This document shows, one piece after another, positions 11,576-24,215 of a stretch of 64,000 nt of DNA. Origin of the DNA: Leucocoprinus leucothites (Eukaryota > Basidiomycota > Agaricomycetes > Agaricales > Agaricaceae); NCBI GenBank assembly GCA_013368445.1, contig JAACJO010000010.1, positions 1,612,001 to 1,676,000 on the forward strand, read 5' to 3'. Within the stretch, counting starts at the first letter, position 1. The number at the start of each line of letters is the position of its first letter. Below the pieces are notes generated by a model, which saw nothing but the letters and a program-made list of their open reading frames with translations, made no database searches and had not been told where the DNA came from. A program made the translations under genes and the position numbers.

Positions 11576-13268
11576 TTAAAGCTGGTAAGCAAACAACGTA
11601 AGATTTGGAAATACACCGCTGCGAAATCTGATACTCACTCCTGTAAGTATGTCCATGACCATGGATGATTCGATGAACTTGGGGCTATTGGTATGCATAG
11701 CAGCCCGAAACGCCTGGCAAGCCCGAAGTGCTTTGTCTGAGCCTCCTCCCTCTTGTCCTCCCGGAACGACTCCCAGTCTTCGAAGGGATTCTAGAATTTG
11801 CTGGCATGTCGGACGTTCCTCAGGGGTCCTTGCCCAGCAGTGATTCATAATCCTCCACATATCATCGTCAATCCTATCTCTGCTGGGTGAAACCCCCCCT
11901 TGCGGACGGATTGGTAACTTACCCAAGAAAACGGCACAGATTACTTGGACATCAGTCAGGTATTCATAAAAAGGCAATTTCCGAGAGAAGATCTATCTCC
12001 CACAGGCATGCAATCAGCCTTCATCAAACCAGAGAAATTAATGGGCTAACCTCGTAGCAGACAGATCCAAAGGACCATACGTCACTAAACTTGGTGGGCC
12101 ACTGGTTCGAGTTGCTGATTGCCAGAAGCTCTGGAGCAAGCCAGCGGAACGAAAATGCCAAGGGGCCAGTGTCAGGGGTGTAGGCGAATGCGTTACCAGT
12201 CAAGATAGTGGATAGTCCAAAGTCAGTGATACAAGCGACCCCAGCATCCGAAACAAGGACATTCGCCTATATGGTGTCTCTAGTCAGCGAAATCATCTTA
12301 AAAGTGGAGGGTAAAAAAGCGAACCCCTTTCAAGTCACCGTGAATTATATTCTCGCTATGCAAGTAATCGAGACCTTTCGCAACGTCTAGAACCTAAAGC
12401 AAAGAAACGAGTGATTTGTTAGAAAGCTGGAAATCAAAAAAGCCATGGACACCCACGAAAGGCATACGCGTGACAAGTGGATTCGCATTCAGGTAATCTA
12501 CGAGGTTCCCTCTTTGCATCCATGGAGAAACAAGACAAACTCTATTTCGTGGTTCATTTAGGTGATAGATGCCGTAGAAGGGGGCTATGTTGGGATGATG
12601 AAGTTGTCCCCAGAGTATAGCTTCCTTGGCAAAGATCTGGTGCCAATGACCGTAAGTATAGTGATCAAGTTGAAGTTAAAGTACAAACGATTAAACATAC
12701 CTTTAACATGGCATCTGTTTCAGAGCTCTTGGTGGTACGTACAGCCTTTAAACAGAGACTTTTTCCACGGAACCAACCTCGGTAGATGTCACCAAACCCG
12801 CCACCAGTTTCTAGATCACCAGACACGTCGATATCCTTCAATACAAGACATTGTGGATAGAGCATTGAGGATTTGCAGAGTTTGTAGAGTGCTCGGATGA
12901 TATGTTTGCGAAGGCCTGGGTATGGTAAACTTGACTGGAAGAGCCCCAGCTATATAAAAAGCAGAAAGTAAGTTATATGTCCAGTCCCAACAGCAACAAG
13001 ACTGCTAGCATACAATATACAAGAAATCAATTAGGACTTGGGCATTGTCACCCCTAAGCTCTTGCATAGCCGCTCTACCCTGAGAGGTACTTAGCACTTT
13101 AATCAGTGCATGTAATAGCCTCGGATCTATCAGATAGTTGAAGTCAGTGGACTTAGCGGGTGGCTGAAAAGCTTCGTTAGCGTTGTACACACCCCAATCG
13201 ATCTTGTGGTCTTGAAGATGATATGGGCGCCGCCCACCAAAGTTAGAAGTAGACTGAAAAGGCATCAT
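11576..13268 (-). CDS. TKL-type serine/threonine protein kinase copy 3 (intact)
   Basis: Seven exons join in frame: 13014-13268, 12701-12949, 12468-12636, 12325-12386, 12051-12266 and 11992-11576, with the third and fourth sharing a split codon, giving 455 residues. A further 3' intron at about 11630 (GTGAGT to CGCAG) is possible. Residues 1-85 form an N-terminal region without a known domain. The kinase domain follows with GGGFGDIYRG, the ATP lysine in LCLKAVR, catalytic loop HGDLKGAN (HRD replaced by HGD, common in agaricomycete TKL expansions), TDFGLS and WLAPELL, then RPTCQQI in the C-lobe. All key catalytic Asp, Lys and Asn residues are present, so activity is plausible. The substrate is unknown. 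Confidence 0.82.
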
Positions 13269-13981
13269 GAACGAGCGTTTTCGATAAAAGAGTGACTGGA
13301 GGGGTAGGACGTTGGACTTTGAGATAATGGTTAGAAGTTTAGGAGGGAATGCTTCATCGACTCTGGTGGGTGCACCATTATATATCTAAGACTTAGTGAT
13401 GTAAGCTGACGGGCTTCCATGGGCACAGTAGATAGAGATGCAGGTAACGGGTGTGCTCTGCTCGTGCTCCCTACTACACAACATCATTCCTGCGTCTTCG
13501 ACGCCCCAGTGGCGGGGAAGATCACTGGAGGCAATATTGATGATCTGATGGTATCTGCCCGGCCCTGTCCTTTGACAATAACCTGTGTCACGTTAGAGAG
13601 AAGGCTTGAGTTAGCAATGGTTCTCTACACCATACGAAACGGGTTTCTCGTGATGTCGGGAATCGGAAAAGATGACTCCTGCCGCTGCGGAATACTAAGG
13701 AATATTCCCTACTGACTCAACCCCTTCCATGGAACTAGTTTTGAACGCTTGAGCTCCGATTGTACCTTGCTTCCATTCGTGCTCAATGCAAGTATCAGAT
13801 GAACCTTCTAGATGAGAAGTATTGTTCCCGAGTCAGATCTGCAGAAGGCCCGCAGATTTTCTGACTCACAGACAAAATCGTCCCAGTGTATGTTATGTTT
13901 AATGTGTTTATACGCTACCGTAACCGTAACATGTCGGGATCGTCAGTTTTCCATCAATCGAAAACACAGTGCCACCCAATA

Positions 13982-14800
13982 CAGTGTAGTAATACAATTT
14001 GGGACAGTATGCCTATTTGGGACATCTTGCAATTTCTCCACACCCACTGCCCCGATGCTTCTAAAATTTGGCAAAGGCATTGACACAGGACTTCTACATA
14101 TTACAGTAAAATATCAAAGAAAGGGTATCAATACTGTGTATGCCATGGGTGAAATGAGGCATCAAATTCGGCAGTTCGGGACAAATCCAAGGTGATCCCC
14201 ACCCTACTGCAACGCAACTGTCCTTAGCATGATGATTATTTGACCTGATATAGATAAAAAAACAGCATACCCCACCACTTTGTACTAGAATCCTGCCCAG
14301 AATGGGCGGATTCTGTGAGGAAACAACAACTTGTAGCAGAAAGATCAAACCAAGAGGAGGGGTTTGTCACAGCGTGACAAATGCGTGGCAAATTGCCTAA
14401 TTAATATCATAACAAATCGCGTTGGGAACACGTATGATTTGCATCTCACTAGGCCTGTACATTCTGGGAGACCCCGTTTGTCAGGCAGCTTGAAGAGAAT
14501 GTGGCGGAGAGCAATGACAATCGCGATGAAGAGGACGGAGAGGAGTTTAGCGCGGTGTGATCTCATTACCAAAATGGGAAGTGACGCATGTCCCAACTAT
14601 GGTCATTTCTCTCGCAACCGTCACGCTCGAAATCGAGCGTGTTTACTCTACACTCAAGCTTCCAATACCATAATAACTGGTAGAGCTAATGTAATACAAT
14701 AATTACTACAGCTCTATGTCTTTTTTAAAAGGACTGCCTCTGTTCTCTCTGCAAAAACCACGGTAGACGAAAATCTGTCCCAAATTGTACTACTACACTG
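13982..14800. mobile_element. Non-autonomous Tc1/mariner-type element (819 bp)
   Basis: It begins CAGTGTAGTAATACAATTTG and ends with the inverted complement. The terminal repeats run about 27 bp with one mismatch (through GGGACAG/CTGTCCC). TA lies on both sides (13980-13981 and 14801-14802), matching the TA target duplication of the superfamily. It interrupts a spacer that is continuous in units 1 and 2, so unit 3 acquired it after duplication. I see no transposase motif inside. A 9-bp hairpin, CACGCTCGAAATCGAGCGTG, sits at 14622-14641. Confidence 0.8.
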
Positions 14801-14802
14801 TA

Positions 14803-16086
14803 TTCATCGATCATCCTTATGTCGAGGCACTTGCGAGGATATCTCATTGGGCATGGACACACAATATTAAACAAAGGTCAAATTAGAGTCATATCGACCT
14901 TAGACACATTAACAGCCCACTTCCCAACAATCCTAACATCACCGACAACAGCCCCCAACAGCCCCAGTGTTTCGCTTACTATCAGACTCATATAAATCTG
15001 TCTTTGGGTGTTAACTAGCTTCTAGGAAGGCAATGATGTTCACTTTGTCAGCGACTCAACATGCTCAAAGACCGCCGGTACTACACAAGTGTCCACACTC
15101 TTAGGTTACCTCCAGGGGGTAATCTCATGACACAGGAATATATCAAAGGGAAGAAGCCGAACAAATGTAAATCTGGTAGTCAGTCCGCTACGGTGCCATC
15201 GGGCCCTAACCGGAGAGATCTCCATGTCAAAACCGAATAACTGTTAACGAATCTCGTCCATTCTTCTACCATATCATCATTTGCGGACCGACTCGGTAAA
15301 TCATAGATAGCTTTAGTGACGGTGGCGAAGCGACTCGGGAAAGCAGCTTACAATTGTAAGTCCACCCACTTGCATAGTAGCGGGCTGGAGTAAACTCCTT
15401 CCCTGCCCTCGGAAATTATATCCATTTCCACACGTTTCCCGGTCATCTCCTTAGTAAGGACACTCGCTGACGGCGTCCTCTCCGTAACCCTCTGGAGCCA
15501 GTGGGAGACTTGAGGAAAAAAAGAATGCGACACGACATGCACCTTCAACCGATAAGTCTGCTCAGAGAAGATCAATCATTCAAATGATGCCTTCGATCTT
15601 TTTCGTAACCTAACCATAGTTCGGCCCTTTTCCAAGTTGCTATGGGTTACTACAGACAACTCTACCTACCCGTCACCACGCTATACTCATCAAGGGGGGC
15701 ACGACATCACACCATAATTTTTCATATCTATTTTTTCGACACAGAATCTGAACAGGAGAAACCGTTAATAACAAACGACGAACAAGTCAGCGAGGACCAC
15801 ACAAAAGAACAAAAGAGTTCGAAGAAAAAAAAAAAAGAAACGAGTATTAAAGACGAGACAAGGAGAGGAGAGTACAGATACGACACACCAAGTTGAAAAG
15901 AAACTCGGGAAGCACAGGTGAAGGGGATGGATACGAAGAAGAGAAGGAGGAAGGGGGAGGAAGTGCTTTCATGTGCGAAGGGGTAGTACATGGGAGAAAG
16001 GAAGGAGCGACGTATAAGACAGTAACGGAAGGAGAGACAAGACGAGACGAGGGGAAATTATATGTTATATGCGCGTTATGGGGTGA
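14803..16086. other. Spacer and 3' flank of the HMG gene in unit 3
   Basis: No gene is supported. The block from about 15460 to 16080 is the 3' flank shared with the two HMG pseudogenes, and includes an A-run near 15825-15836. Confidence 0.45.
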
Positions 16087-16711
16087 TTAATCGTCGTCCT
16101 CATCTGGCTCATCACCGCTTGCGCTCTTCTTGCCCTGCTGATAATAAGGTTAATACGCTGTTAAAAAGGCTGGTACAGAGAACACACATCATAGTCAGCT
16201 TTTTCCTTCTCAGCTCTCGTCTTGTCAGCAGAAGCTTGTTCAACATATGGCTGTTCCATGATATCAGCAAGACAGTCATTCCACGAAACGCATAGAGAAC
16301 CGACCTTTTTCTCATCTTCGTCCATCTCTTTCCATTTGGCACCGAGAAGCTTTCCAACTTCACCGAACCCAGCATCTGGGTTCTCGGCCTTGATTCTCTC
16401 GCGCCAGTCCTGGCTGAAGAACATGTACGCGGACAATGCGCGCTTGGGTGCTTTGGGGTCCTTTTTGGCCTTTGTATTGCGAGAAGAGGCCTTGTCGGCT
16501 TTTTCGGCGGCCTTGCGCTGTAGGGGGGACGTGGATCAGAATTGATGCGTTTGTGGATCAGGGCAAGGTAGAGTGATAAGGTTAGGAAGAAGAAAGTAAA
16601 AAAAAAAAAGTTGGTGTTGTGGTACATGAGATGGATGCGAAAAGTGGACTGAAAAACGACGAGATAAGGGTGGCAGAGAGAACATACCTTGGGTTTAGCG
16701 TCCTTGGGCAT
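16087..16711 (-). CDS. NHP6: NHP6-type HMG-box non-histone chromosomal protein
   Basis: Four exons (16688-16711, 16305-16517, 16188-16250, 16087-16137) sum to 351 nt, giving 116 residues. The start MPKDAKPK is followed by a basic Lys/Ala-rich arm. A single HMG box runs from about [15 protein letters not shown] to EKEKADYD (about residues 30-100), and the tail is acidic, ending DEPDEDDD. Size and layout fit fungal NHP6, an abundant DNA-bending protein that assists FACT and promoter architecture in the nucleus. All introns have GT/AG ends and are about 50-170 nt. It is divergent from the KES1-type gene, with 653 bp between the starts. This is the intact member; decayed copies lie at 2569-2963 and 9354-9787. 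Confidence 0.92.
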
Positions 16712-17364
16712 CTGTAAGGGTGTGTGAGTGAACTGGGCTAGTAGGTAAGGAAGAAGGGGGGAAACGCGTAGTGGACGCGGCAGACGACGATGGCCACGTC
16801 AGCAGGTAGTGCTCAGGCGGCAGAGAGTAAGAGAGAAGGAGAAAGAGACGTGTTTGAGGAGAGAGATCAACAAGACGCGTCTGAGGCTTGGACAAACAAA
16901 CAACACGCTCGCCCGCCTACTGACGCTCTCCGCCCACTGGGGCACTCCCCCCCATCCCGCCCAGCTCACCACACGCTGATGCCACGGCCGCGAAAAAACT
17001 GCCAGAATACATGGATTAAAGAGGAGTACTCACTGTAGTAGAAAGATGCGGGTAGGGGGGCAAGGGGGAATATGCAGGGGATAATGCACTTAGCAGGGGC
17101 TTGGGGCTGGGCTTGGGCGAGCACTTGCAGATATTCCCTCTAAGCCCCACACCCCGCTGTTTAATCCACCCACCCACCTGGGAAAGTCTGACAAATATGG
17201 CAGGTGCACGGACCGTCTCGTCCTGCCACCGGCCGGCCTCTCCCCGCCCGGTCCATTTTCACTTCCGGGGTCACATGCCTTTACATCATGGCACTGCACG
17301 CCAGGCCACCCCTTCCGTTGCTCTACTCTCCACTTACTACCACCAACTACTGTAACTATTCACC
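16712..17364. promoter_or_regulatory. Shared divergent promoter region, NHP6 / KES1-like
   Basis: 653 bp separate two divergent start codons, so regulatory sites for both genes must lie here. It is C/T-rich on the KES1 side and has CACC-rich stretches near 17160-17180. I could not assign specific factor sites. Confidence 0.5.
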
Positions 17365-18988
17365 ATGACTGAAACCGCAGGGGAGGTGTGTATGGATGTA
17401 TGATTTTAAACCTTGTCGCTCATGCACGCATTAGGCTGTACCCGTTGCTCAACGAGGCTCCTGGACTTCGTTTTTGAAATCGTGCGCTTTTCTTTCTCCC
17501 CTCAACGCTGCCCACCGTGCTCAAACCACACACAGCATCGCATCCTTTTCAGGAGATCTCTCTTCCCTCACAGCGCCCCCCTTCATCCTCTCCCCAACCT
17601 CACTTACCGAATTCCCTGGTCCGTCTCTTTAGATGTCACCTCCTTGATCGATGCTGATAGTGGCTCTATCAGCCTACTGGTGTGAGCGCCCAGAGCTCTT
17701 TGCTGCTATTGCAGACGCCAAAGACAACGAGGCACGCGCATTGGCTGTTCTTCGGTGGTTCATCGTACGTTATATCATCTAATTTCTCACACTCATTATC
17801 CCCCTGATGCATCTATTCAATCTTCTTTTCGCACAGAGCACACTCAAGGATCAATATACCTCTCGAAATGATTCCATGGGTTCTGAGAAAAAGTACAGTT
17901 TAAATTTTCCGCTTCATCTTTTCTCCCTTCCGACTGACAAGTCATCTAGACCTCTCAATCCCGTTCTTGGAGAGTACGCCACTTATCAATTAAGCTAATC
18001 GATGATCCTCATTGATAATTACAGGCTTTTCTACGGATACTGGCCAGACATAAACAACCGCGGTCGTACAACTCTTCTTGTCGAGCAGGTCTCGCATCAT
18101 CCACCCATCACAGCCTATGTCATCGAGAACAAATCCAAGGGACTCAAACTCGTCGGGCACAACGCTCAAAAGACGAGCTTCAGCTGTATGTGTTTCCTCT
18201 CCACTCACCAAACTAAACTCATTTCATCTATCTCCACAGCCGGATCTATCATCGTCCGTCAAATCGGGCACGCCATCCTCACAGTCAGTGGCACCGAATA
18301 CCTCATCACCCTTCCTAGACTTCGCATCGACGGTCTCTGGTACGGCTCCCCCTACATCGAACTCACAGACACATCCTACATTGTCGGTGGCGGTTTCCTT
18401 TCCACAATCGAATACAAGGGCAAAGGTTACTTCTCCGGTAAATCCCACCAATTCAAAGCTACCGTTGTCCCTCTGCCCGGAATGGGCGGCTCAGCGACAA
18501 AGGAACAAGTCGTCGAAGGATTATGGCATGACAAGTCGAAATACACCAAAGGCCCTCATGCTTCTTCCTCTGCTACAGAAAGCTTCCATGATGTTGCGAG
18601 TAGGCAGAAGGAAGTGGTTACCGTTGTGGGTGGAGAGCCGGATGGATCGCAGGGTGATTTCGAGACGCGCAAGTTGTGGAATTTGGTTGCAAAGGGGATT
18701 AGGGAGGGGGATTATGAGGTGGCGAGTAAGGAGAAGAGTAGGATTGAGAATGACCAGAGGCAGATGAGGAAGGATGAGGCTGCCGAGGAGAGAAAGTGGG
18801 AGTTGAAGCATTTTAAGAGGCAGGAGAGTGATCCCTTGTGTGAGTTTATATTTTGTTATGGGGGGAGTAGGCTGTTGACCAATTCGATCGTAGATGAGAA
18901 ATTGGGGAAAATGGCAAAGATTAGCCCGCCTGAAGAGGATTACTATGAATTTTTAGCCAACTGGCCTCAATCGCTGGTTTCGAATTAG
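17365..18988 (+). CDS. KES1: Oxysterol-binding protein homologue, KES1/OSH4 type
   Basis: Nine exons (17365-17389, 17457-17481, 17536-17618, 17673-17764, 17837-17892, 17950-17973, 18025-18185, 18240-18839, 18894-18988) sum to 1161 nt, giving 386 residues. The protein is a lone ORD domain with no PH or ankyrin part, as in yeast Kes1/Osh4. Recognisable segments are SWTSFLKSIASFSGDLSSL near the start, LTEFPAYWCERPELF, SRNDSMGSEKKPLNPVLGE and the family signature EQVSHHPPITAY. The C-terminus is FLANWPQSLVSN. The family exchanges sterol and PI4P between membranes and restrains Golgi secretion. The first donor (GTATGG) was chosen because it restores the CSWTSF frame; that exon is the least certain. 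Confidence 0.93.
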
Positions 18989-19577
18989 AAGTTGTGCCGG
19001 TGACCCCCAACCACATATCCACTCACCACACGTATATCCAATCATCATTCAACATTCGGATTGTTCTTTTGACATTTCTTGAACTTGGCGTCGTAGTAGG
19101 AAAGGGATTGGAAATTTGGAACTCTTTTTCTGCTCAAGAATAATGATGTCACGATAAACTCAATGATTCTTTAGAGTTTTTTTCTACGTACATACCTCCA
19201 TTGATGATCATTGATTCACCGCGCTTGTTTTTGTGGAACAACGGGGAATTTGTTTTTTCATTGTATCTACTTTTTCACTTGACCTTTGATGAAGGTTTAA
19301 TGATTGGTCTATCGATTACCTTGATTCTTTGTTGTGTGGAAGGGTATCGACCCGGCGAAACCAAATGATTATGGTGCGATTGGTACATTACGTTTGAGAA
19401 CCAAAGTTGAAGCTCTCATAGATAGAATATTTGCATTCAATAAGCACGACAGACGTGATTATACCGGACAAGGGTTGACTTCTGAACGACTGAGTTGTAT
19501 GTTGAATTAATTGCGTGTGATAAGATACCCTCCAATACTACAAATAGAAAGAAATACATCCAGCAGCACAGCTACTA
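18989..19577. other. Convergent 3' region, no gene seen
   Basis: AT-rich stretch between the KES1-type stop and the 3' end of the minus-strand membrane protein gene. It probably holds both 3' UTRs. No ORF is supported. Confidence 0.5.
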
Positions 19578-20960
19578 TTAAACATGACTTGCAAAATCGA
19601 TATGCAAGTCCGAAGAACGGGTTTCCTGTCCAAGTCTATCGTCCGGCACCGCATCCTCCAAACCCTCAGGTTCCTTTCGCAACGTCTGCGAAAACATACT
19701 CAACTCCATCGCTTCCTCAATCTCGTCATATTTTGTCATCGTCGAACGTGAAACCTCAAACGTCACACTAACCCCCACACTTCGTGCCGTCGTATGCCCA
19801 CTAGTTTCCGGCGTTGGTGCAAATTTAATCGACGAGTGGTTGCTTGCGACTAGGTGTTGATGATTCACTTCCCACTTGAGTCGTGTATCCCACTCCGAGT
19901 TGCCTCGTGAGCTTTGGTTTAGAGGGTTGTGGTATGCATCACAGAGGTTTAGGATGAGACGACATCCGAGGACGGTGGTTATTGAAAATGAGAACGCGGC
20001 TGGGATACTGAAGTATCGGGTTTCTGCGGTGAGCCAGATGATCGTGGTAAAGAGGTATGCGCCGAATGCACTGGAAGAGGAAGGGATGAGTACAGGGACC
20101 CCCCACTAGACGATAATACTCACAAGAAGAAATACCCGAAATTATCTCGAAGTAGGATTGTTATGAGTGAAGACCCGAACTGAAAGTTGGCAGTGCCAAG
20201 TCGTTCTCGGCGGAGCTGGCGCCAACTTCGAACGACTATGCCTATCGCAAGGATAAATAAAAGGGTGTCGAAGAAGAGCATGGGGAGCCAGAAAACCCAT
20301 GACCAGGATGGGAATTTGACTTGTGTGCACTGATATATACCAGGCAAGGGTTCGGATGTGACTGGTAGCAGTAGGTCATGTCTCCATCAATGCGCCCATG
20401 TGAAGCAACGATGGTCGACTTACTTTCCATTTCTTGCATGCTCACCAGTCCGATTGTGGTTAGACTGACAATTTCTCCGATGAGAACTCCAAAGAGCACT
20501 TTGCTCAGTAATCGATGGTTGTTGTAAAGTGCTTGAATGCGGAATCGCATTATGACTTGGGGGAAACTTGTTGAGTGAATTGAGGTCGTTAGGTTTTGGG
20601 ATAGACTCACGTTGAGTGATTAATGTGCAAATGACTGCTAGATAAGCGACCGATCGCACACTCCAAACACCTGGCACAAGGCGTTGAGTCCACGAGGAGG
20701 GTATCAATGAAATGAAAGCCCTACAGCTTGATGAGGAAGGGGGTCACGCATGGTTTTCAGTCGCGTAATGAATCCAGGGAGTGGAGCGACGACGTACAAC
20801 TAAGAAGGATGGTTAGGACTTGTTCAGTAAGCAGAAAAGGTAACTTACTAAGTGTGAAGGACGTTGGTATAGGTAGACTGTTTGGCGTCGTCAAAAACTG
20901 AGAGAGTAAAAAAGGGCCCAGACTAACCAAACGTTTCCCAGCTTCACGACAAGTGAATCG
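19578..20960 (-). CDS. Multi-pass membrane protein, DUF6533-type
   Basis: At least four exons link in frame on the minus strand. One reads AFISLIPSSWTQRLVPGVW...LAVICTLITQ. The next reads LIMRFRIQALYNNHRLLSKV to VSMQEME. Then comes SEPLPGIYQCTQVKFPSWSW with strong hydrophobic helices (VFWLPMLFFDTLLFILAIGI) ending ILLRDNFGYFFF. The last has a further helix pair (FGAYLFTTIIWLTAE) and a soluble tail of about 100 residues to the stop at 19578. The order of helices and the LPGxYxC and ILLRD landmarks resemble the large agaricomycete DUF6533 family of unknown function. The 5' end is uncertain: I could not fix the start codon between about 20800 and 20990. Confidence 0.65.
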
Positions 20961-20989
20961 ATGAGATCAATGGCACTTCATTCCAACCA

Positions 20990-23900
20990 TGCCTTCGCTC
21001 ACATAATTAGGAGATTGCCGACGTATCGGCACTATTGACGAATCAACCGTACACTCCAAGATTTCAGCTGCTAAATACGTACGAGCAGATAGAACACTTT
21101 GGATTTTGACCAGCTCTTATTCTGCGAGATATGGTGAGATTCCGGGAATGCTGAGGCGATTCTCCAAGTATAGTGGCACTAACCCAGATCAGTTCAACCT
21201 GAAAGAACACAAAGTTTCAGCACAAGTAGGTGAATTTTATTGTTTTCGAACCTCTTTATCAAAAGTGAGTGCTTCCCGCGTTCTATCCATCAATAAACGG
21301 CTGCTGACGAGATATTTTTAAAACACTCACCATGATCATAGAATGTGATCATAAAGGCCACGACTATGGTGCATCACAATCAACTTGGAACCCCCCCACA
21401 TTGCTGAACGCCAAACGTACGCTGGCAGTAATGTTGAAGGTAGAGGACTCTGAGAGCCGAAGACACAAATTCGGGTGTATATTGTGAAAGCTGGTCCGAC
21501 ATGATGCAAGTTGGGAATGATTGGACTTTGAGTAGAATCAAGGAGAGCTAGAAAGCATCAGAAAACGGTGCATATGCTTGTGATATGGAGGGATGCCGAA
21601 AAGGATGGAAAGCCAGTCAACAAGGTCAACAACGATTTTTATGCCAGTGCCGAGACGCCCAGGCTCCATTCATATCATCAGATTGACTTCACTTCGATTT
21701 CAGGATTGAATTCTGCCCCATTCACCGATTGACTGAACGTTGTAGACCCTGTTGAAAATTGGGGGGAGCTAGACTATAACAGTATGTTATAAGACCTGAA
21801 ATGTTTCGTGATTTATAGGGTCTCTAGCGGCCCCCGCCAGGGCCCCGCATGATGTGCTTCGAATAGAACGTTCCGGGAAGCGAAATGATGATGCTAAACT
21901 TTTCGAGAGCGGTCAAGGTGAAGAATGCTTCAAAGTTCACACCACCTCATCAACGGCCAGCCGTCGACTCAATGCCTAAGAGGCCTAAGACAGAGACGCC
22001 CTGAGGAACGCACGCAGTCTAGGCTTCCAGAACTAGGATGGTCAAAGTCATTGTAACCGATAGCTACAAAACAAGAAGGTGGTGTAAATAAGGTTCCAAC
22101 GCCACCGTGCGCCTAGTAGAGCCTCAGCCTTCCATGCTCCACCGACGGCCAGTATGAGAGTGTCCTCCATGACACGGGTCTCTAGATCAGTCAAAGACGA
22201 CAAGAGTATACGCTTTAACCTGGAAAGAGTTGAGATGGATTCGGGGTCTGGGAGGCGGTGAGGGTTACAAACTTCCAAGGGCCACTAGCATGAGCACCTG
22301 GCTACTCCTGGCAAGTTTAGTGGCCACATTCAGACTCGGAGGCATAAATTTTGCCCCGAACCCGCAGTTCATCCACGTGGTCACACTGGCTACGGCTTTT
22401 CCCGACTGCCTTTAGTACGAGAGTTGCACTAGACTAAATATAGTCAGACTTCTATAAATGATTCGGACGTACGGCTATCTCAATCCTGTTTTCCCCTGTA
22501 CCCACAAGCATTTGCAAAACCTCATTAAATGCCCGAACCGTACTTGGATACATCTTTCCCAATGATTCATTCGCCATAGAAGCGAAAATGACAGAAAACG
22601 GACATCCATTGAGTATGTACAAGTGCTCACGCGAGATGTGGAAGACTCGGGACAACTGGCATGTCTTTGGCTTTCCCTCATGTACTGAGTTATTGCACTA
22701 TTTCAATCCCCTATCGACATGTTGGTATCGAAGAGCCTGGATGTCTTCAAGATTTTTTCTTGTAGCGCCCGTGAGCGCCACTAGTCTTGAGGCCCCAGAG
22801 GGCTTATTGGATATCGGTTATGGGCTAACTAATTTGCCACGCCCTCGACCTATCGGATTTGACAGATATCGGTGTTAAGATTCGACTGTATACTAATGTA
22901 GCCCCCATAGTAGTATCGTAGTCATACTTGTTTATCATATCTGCTATGCGGACCCGCTCAACTACCCGGTTCCCATGGGGTATGTAGCTTCACCTCCTCT
23001 CGTGAGAGCATCCCGGCATCAAACTTAGTAAAAATAAGTAGATATGGCTGCACCTGTGGTATGCATTAAGTCCCGTTTGTCACCAGGACTACGTAGTATC
23101 TGATTAGAACACATTTGATATAATGGGGTCAGAACTCTGGTGGGAGATAAAATGATCCCAGGGATGGTACAGGAATTTAGACACCGCTACCTCGTTAATC
23201 TGTCATAGCTAATGGCCTGAGTTCCTGACGGAAGGCTATCGGTTAAGAAAGATTCGACTGTAATTAAGTCTGCCTTCCGCATTTTCTCTAATTAATGGTA
23301 GCTTTCACTACCTACTCCGGGTTCCTGGTCTTTTTGATGTACGCTCTATGTATGGAATGAACCCCTAGGACCACGGCCGATGACCCACTCTTCATTACGG
23401 TCCATACACTTCGCATCATGGCACAATTTGGACTCTAGTCACTCACAGTACTACTTGACGTCTTAATATATCCATCATATTGAGTTGGGGTCAACTGTTG
23501 ATCCACAGCATAGAGGAGAAAGTGGAGGCATTAATGAAATATCTGGGTTGTCCACGTCAAGACCAAAAGACGGCCAGGCTCATGATATATGATAACGACT
23601 AATGTGGATGTCGGATATGAGTCTATTTAGATTCAGTTAGTATATCGGTGGCGCTGGTGCTCACTGGCCCCGTGCTAGTGACGAGTCTGTCTACTTAGAA
23701 TGGAAGCTGAAGAGTGGATTGAGCTATTGGATGTCACACCACACAGAAAACACTTCATTCGCATCATTCGGAATGATGCCATCAATCAAACTGCACACTA
23801 CCCACCTTCTTCTTCCCCAGCACAGTTTACCGTTCACAACAACCCGTATATCTCTAGATTCGGCATCCTCACGTGGGAGTCCCACTCTCTGTGTATCTGG

Positions 23901-24215
23901 ACACCCATTGGCCTAAGTCTTTACTCGAACACTAGATATGGCTAACCCACTTGCAATACTTTATTTGCACTGCTTTACCCCGCAAACCAGACTATGGATG
24001 CACGGCTTGTCAGTACGTGGATATGGATGTGTGGCGCTTCCCCTGATTAAGGCCGGCGGTATACCATCAGAAGTGGTATATATACTTCAAACCACAGAGA
24101 ACCCCGGTTTTCCCAGGTCACAACCGGCTCGTCAACCGCATCTATAAACGACAAACCATTTCTGTGGCCATCTATCAAGCCACCCCTTCCCCACTTTACT
24201 TGCACTAATATCTGA
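20990..24215. other. About 3.2 kb without a supportable gene
   Basis: Open frames here are short, lack linked exons and show no domain motif. Short words such as CTATCGGTTA and its complement recur (about 22055, 23236), and the sequence GACGGAAGGCTATCGGTTA at about 23230 resembles one near kinase copy 2 at about 5890. It may hold decayed repeats. The promoter of the reductase gene should lie at its right end. Confidence 0.45.

Noticed and set aside
18078..18767. 229-codon frame overlapping the oxysterol-binding gene
   Set aside because: Wrong phase to the EQVSHHPP-containing frame; Ser/Arg-rich shadow.
22452..22655. 67-codon minus-strand frame with protein-like sequence
   Set aside because: No domain recognised, no neighbouring exon and no conserved counterpart; insufficient to call a gene.
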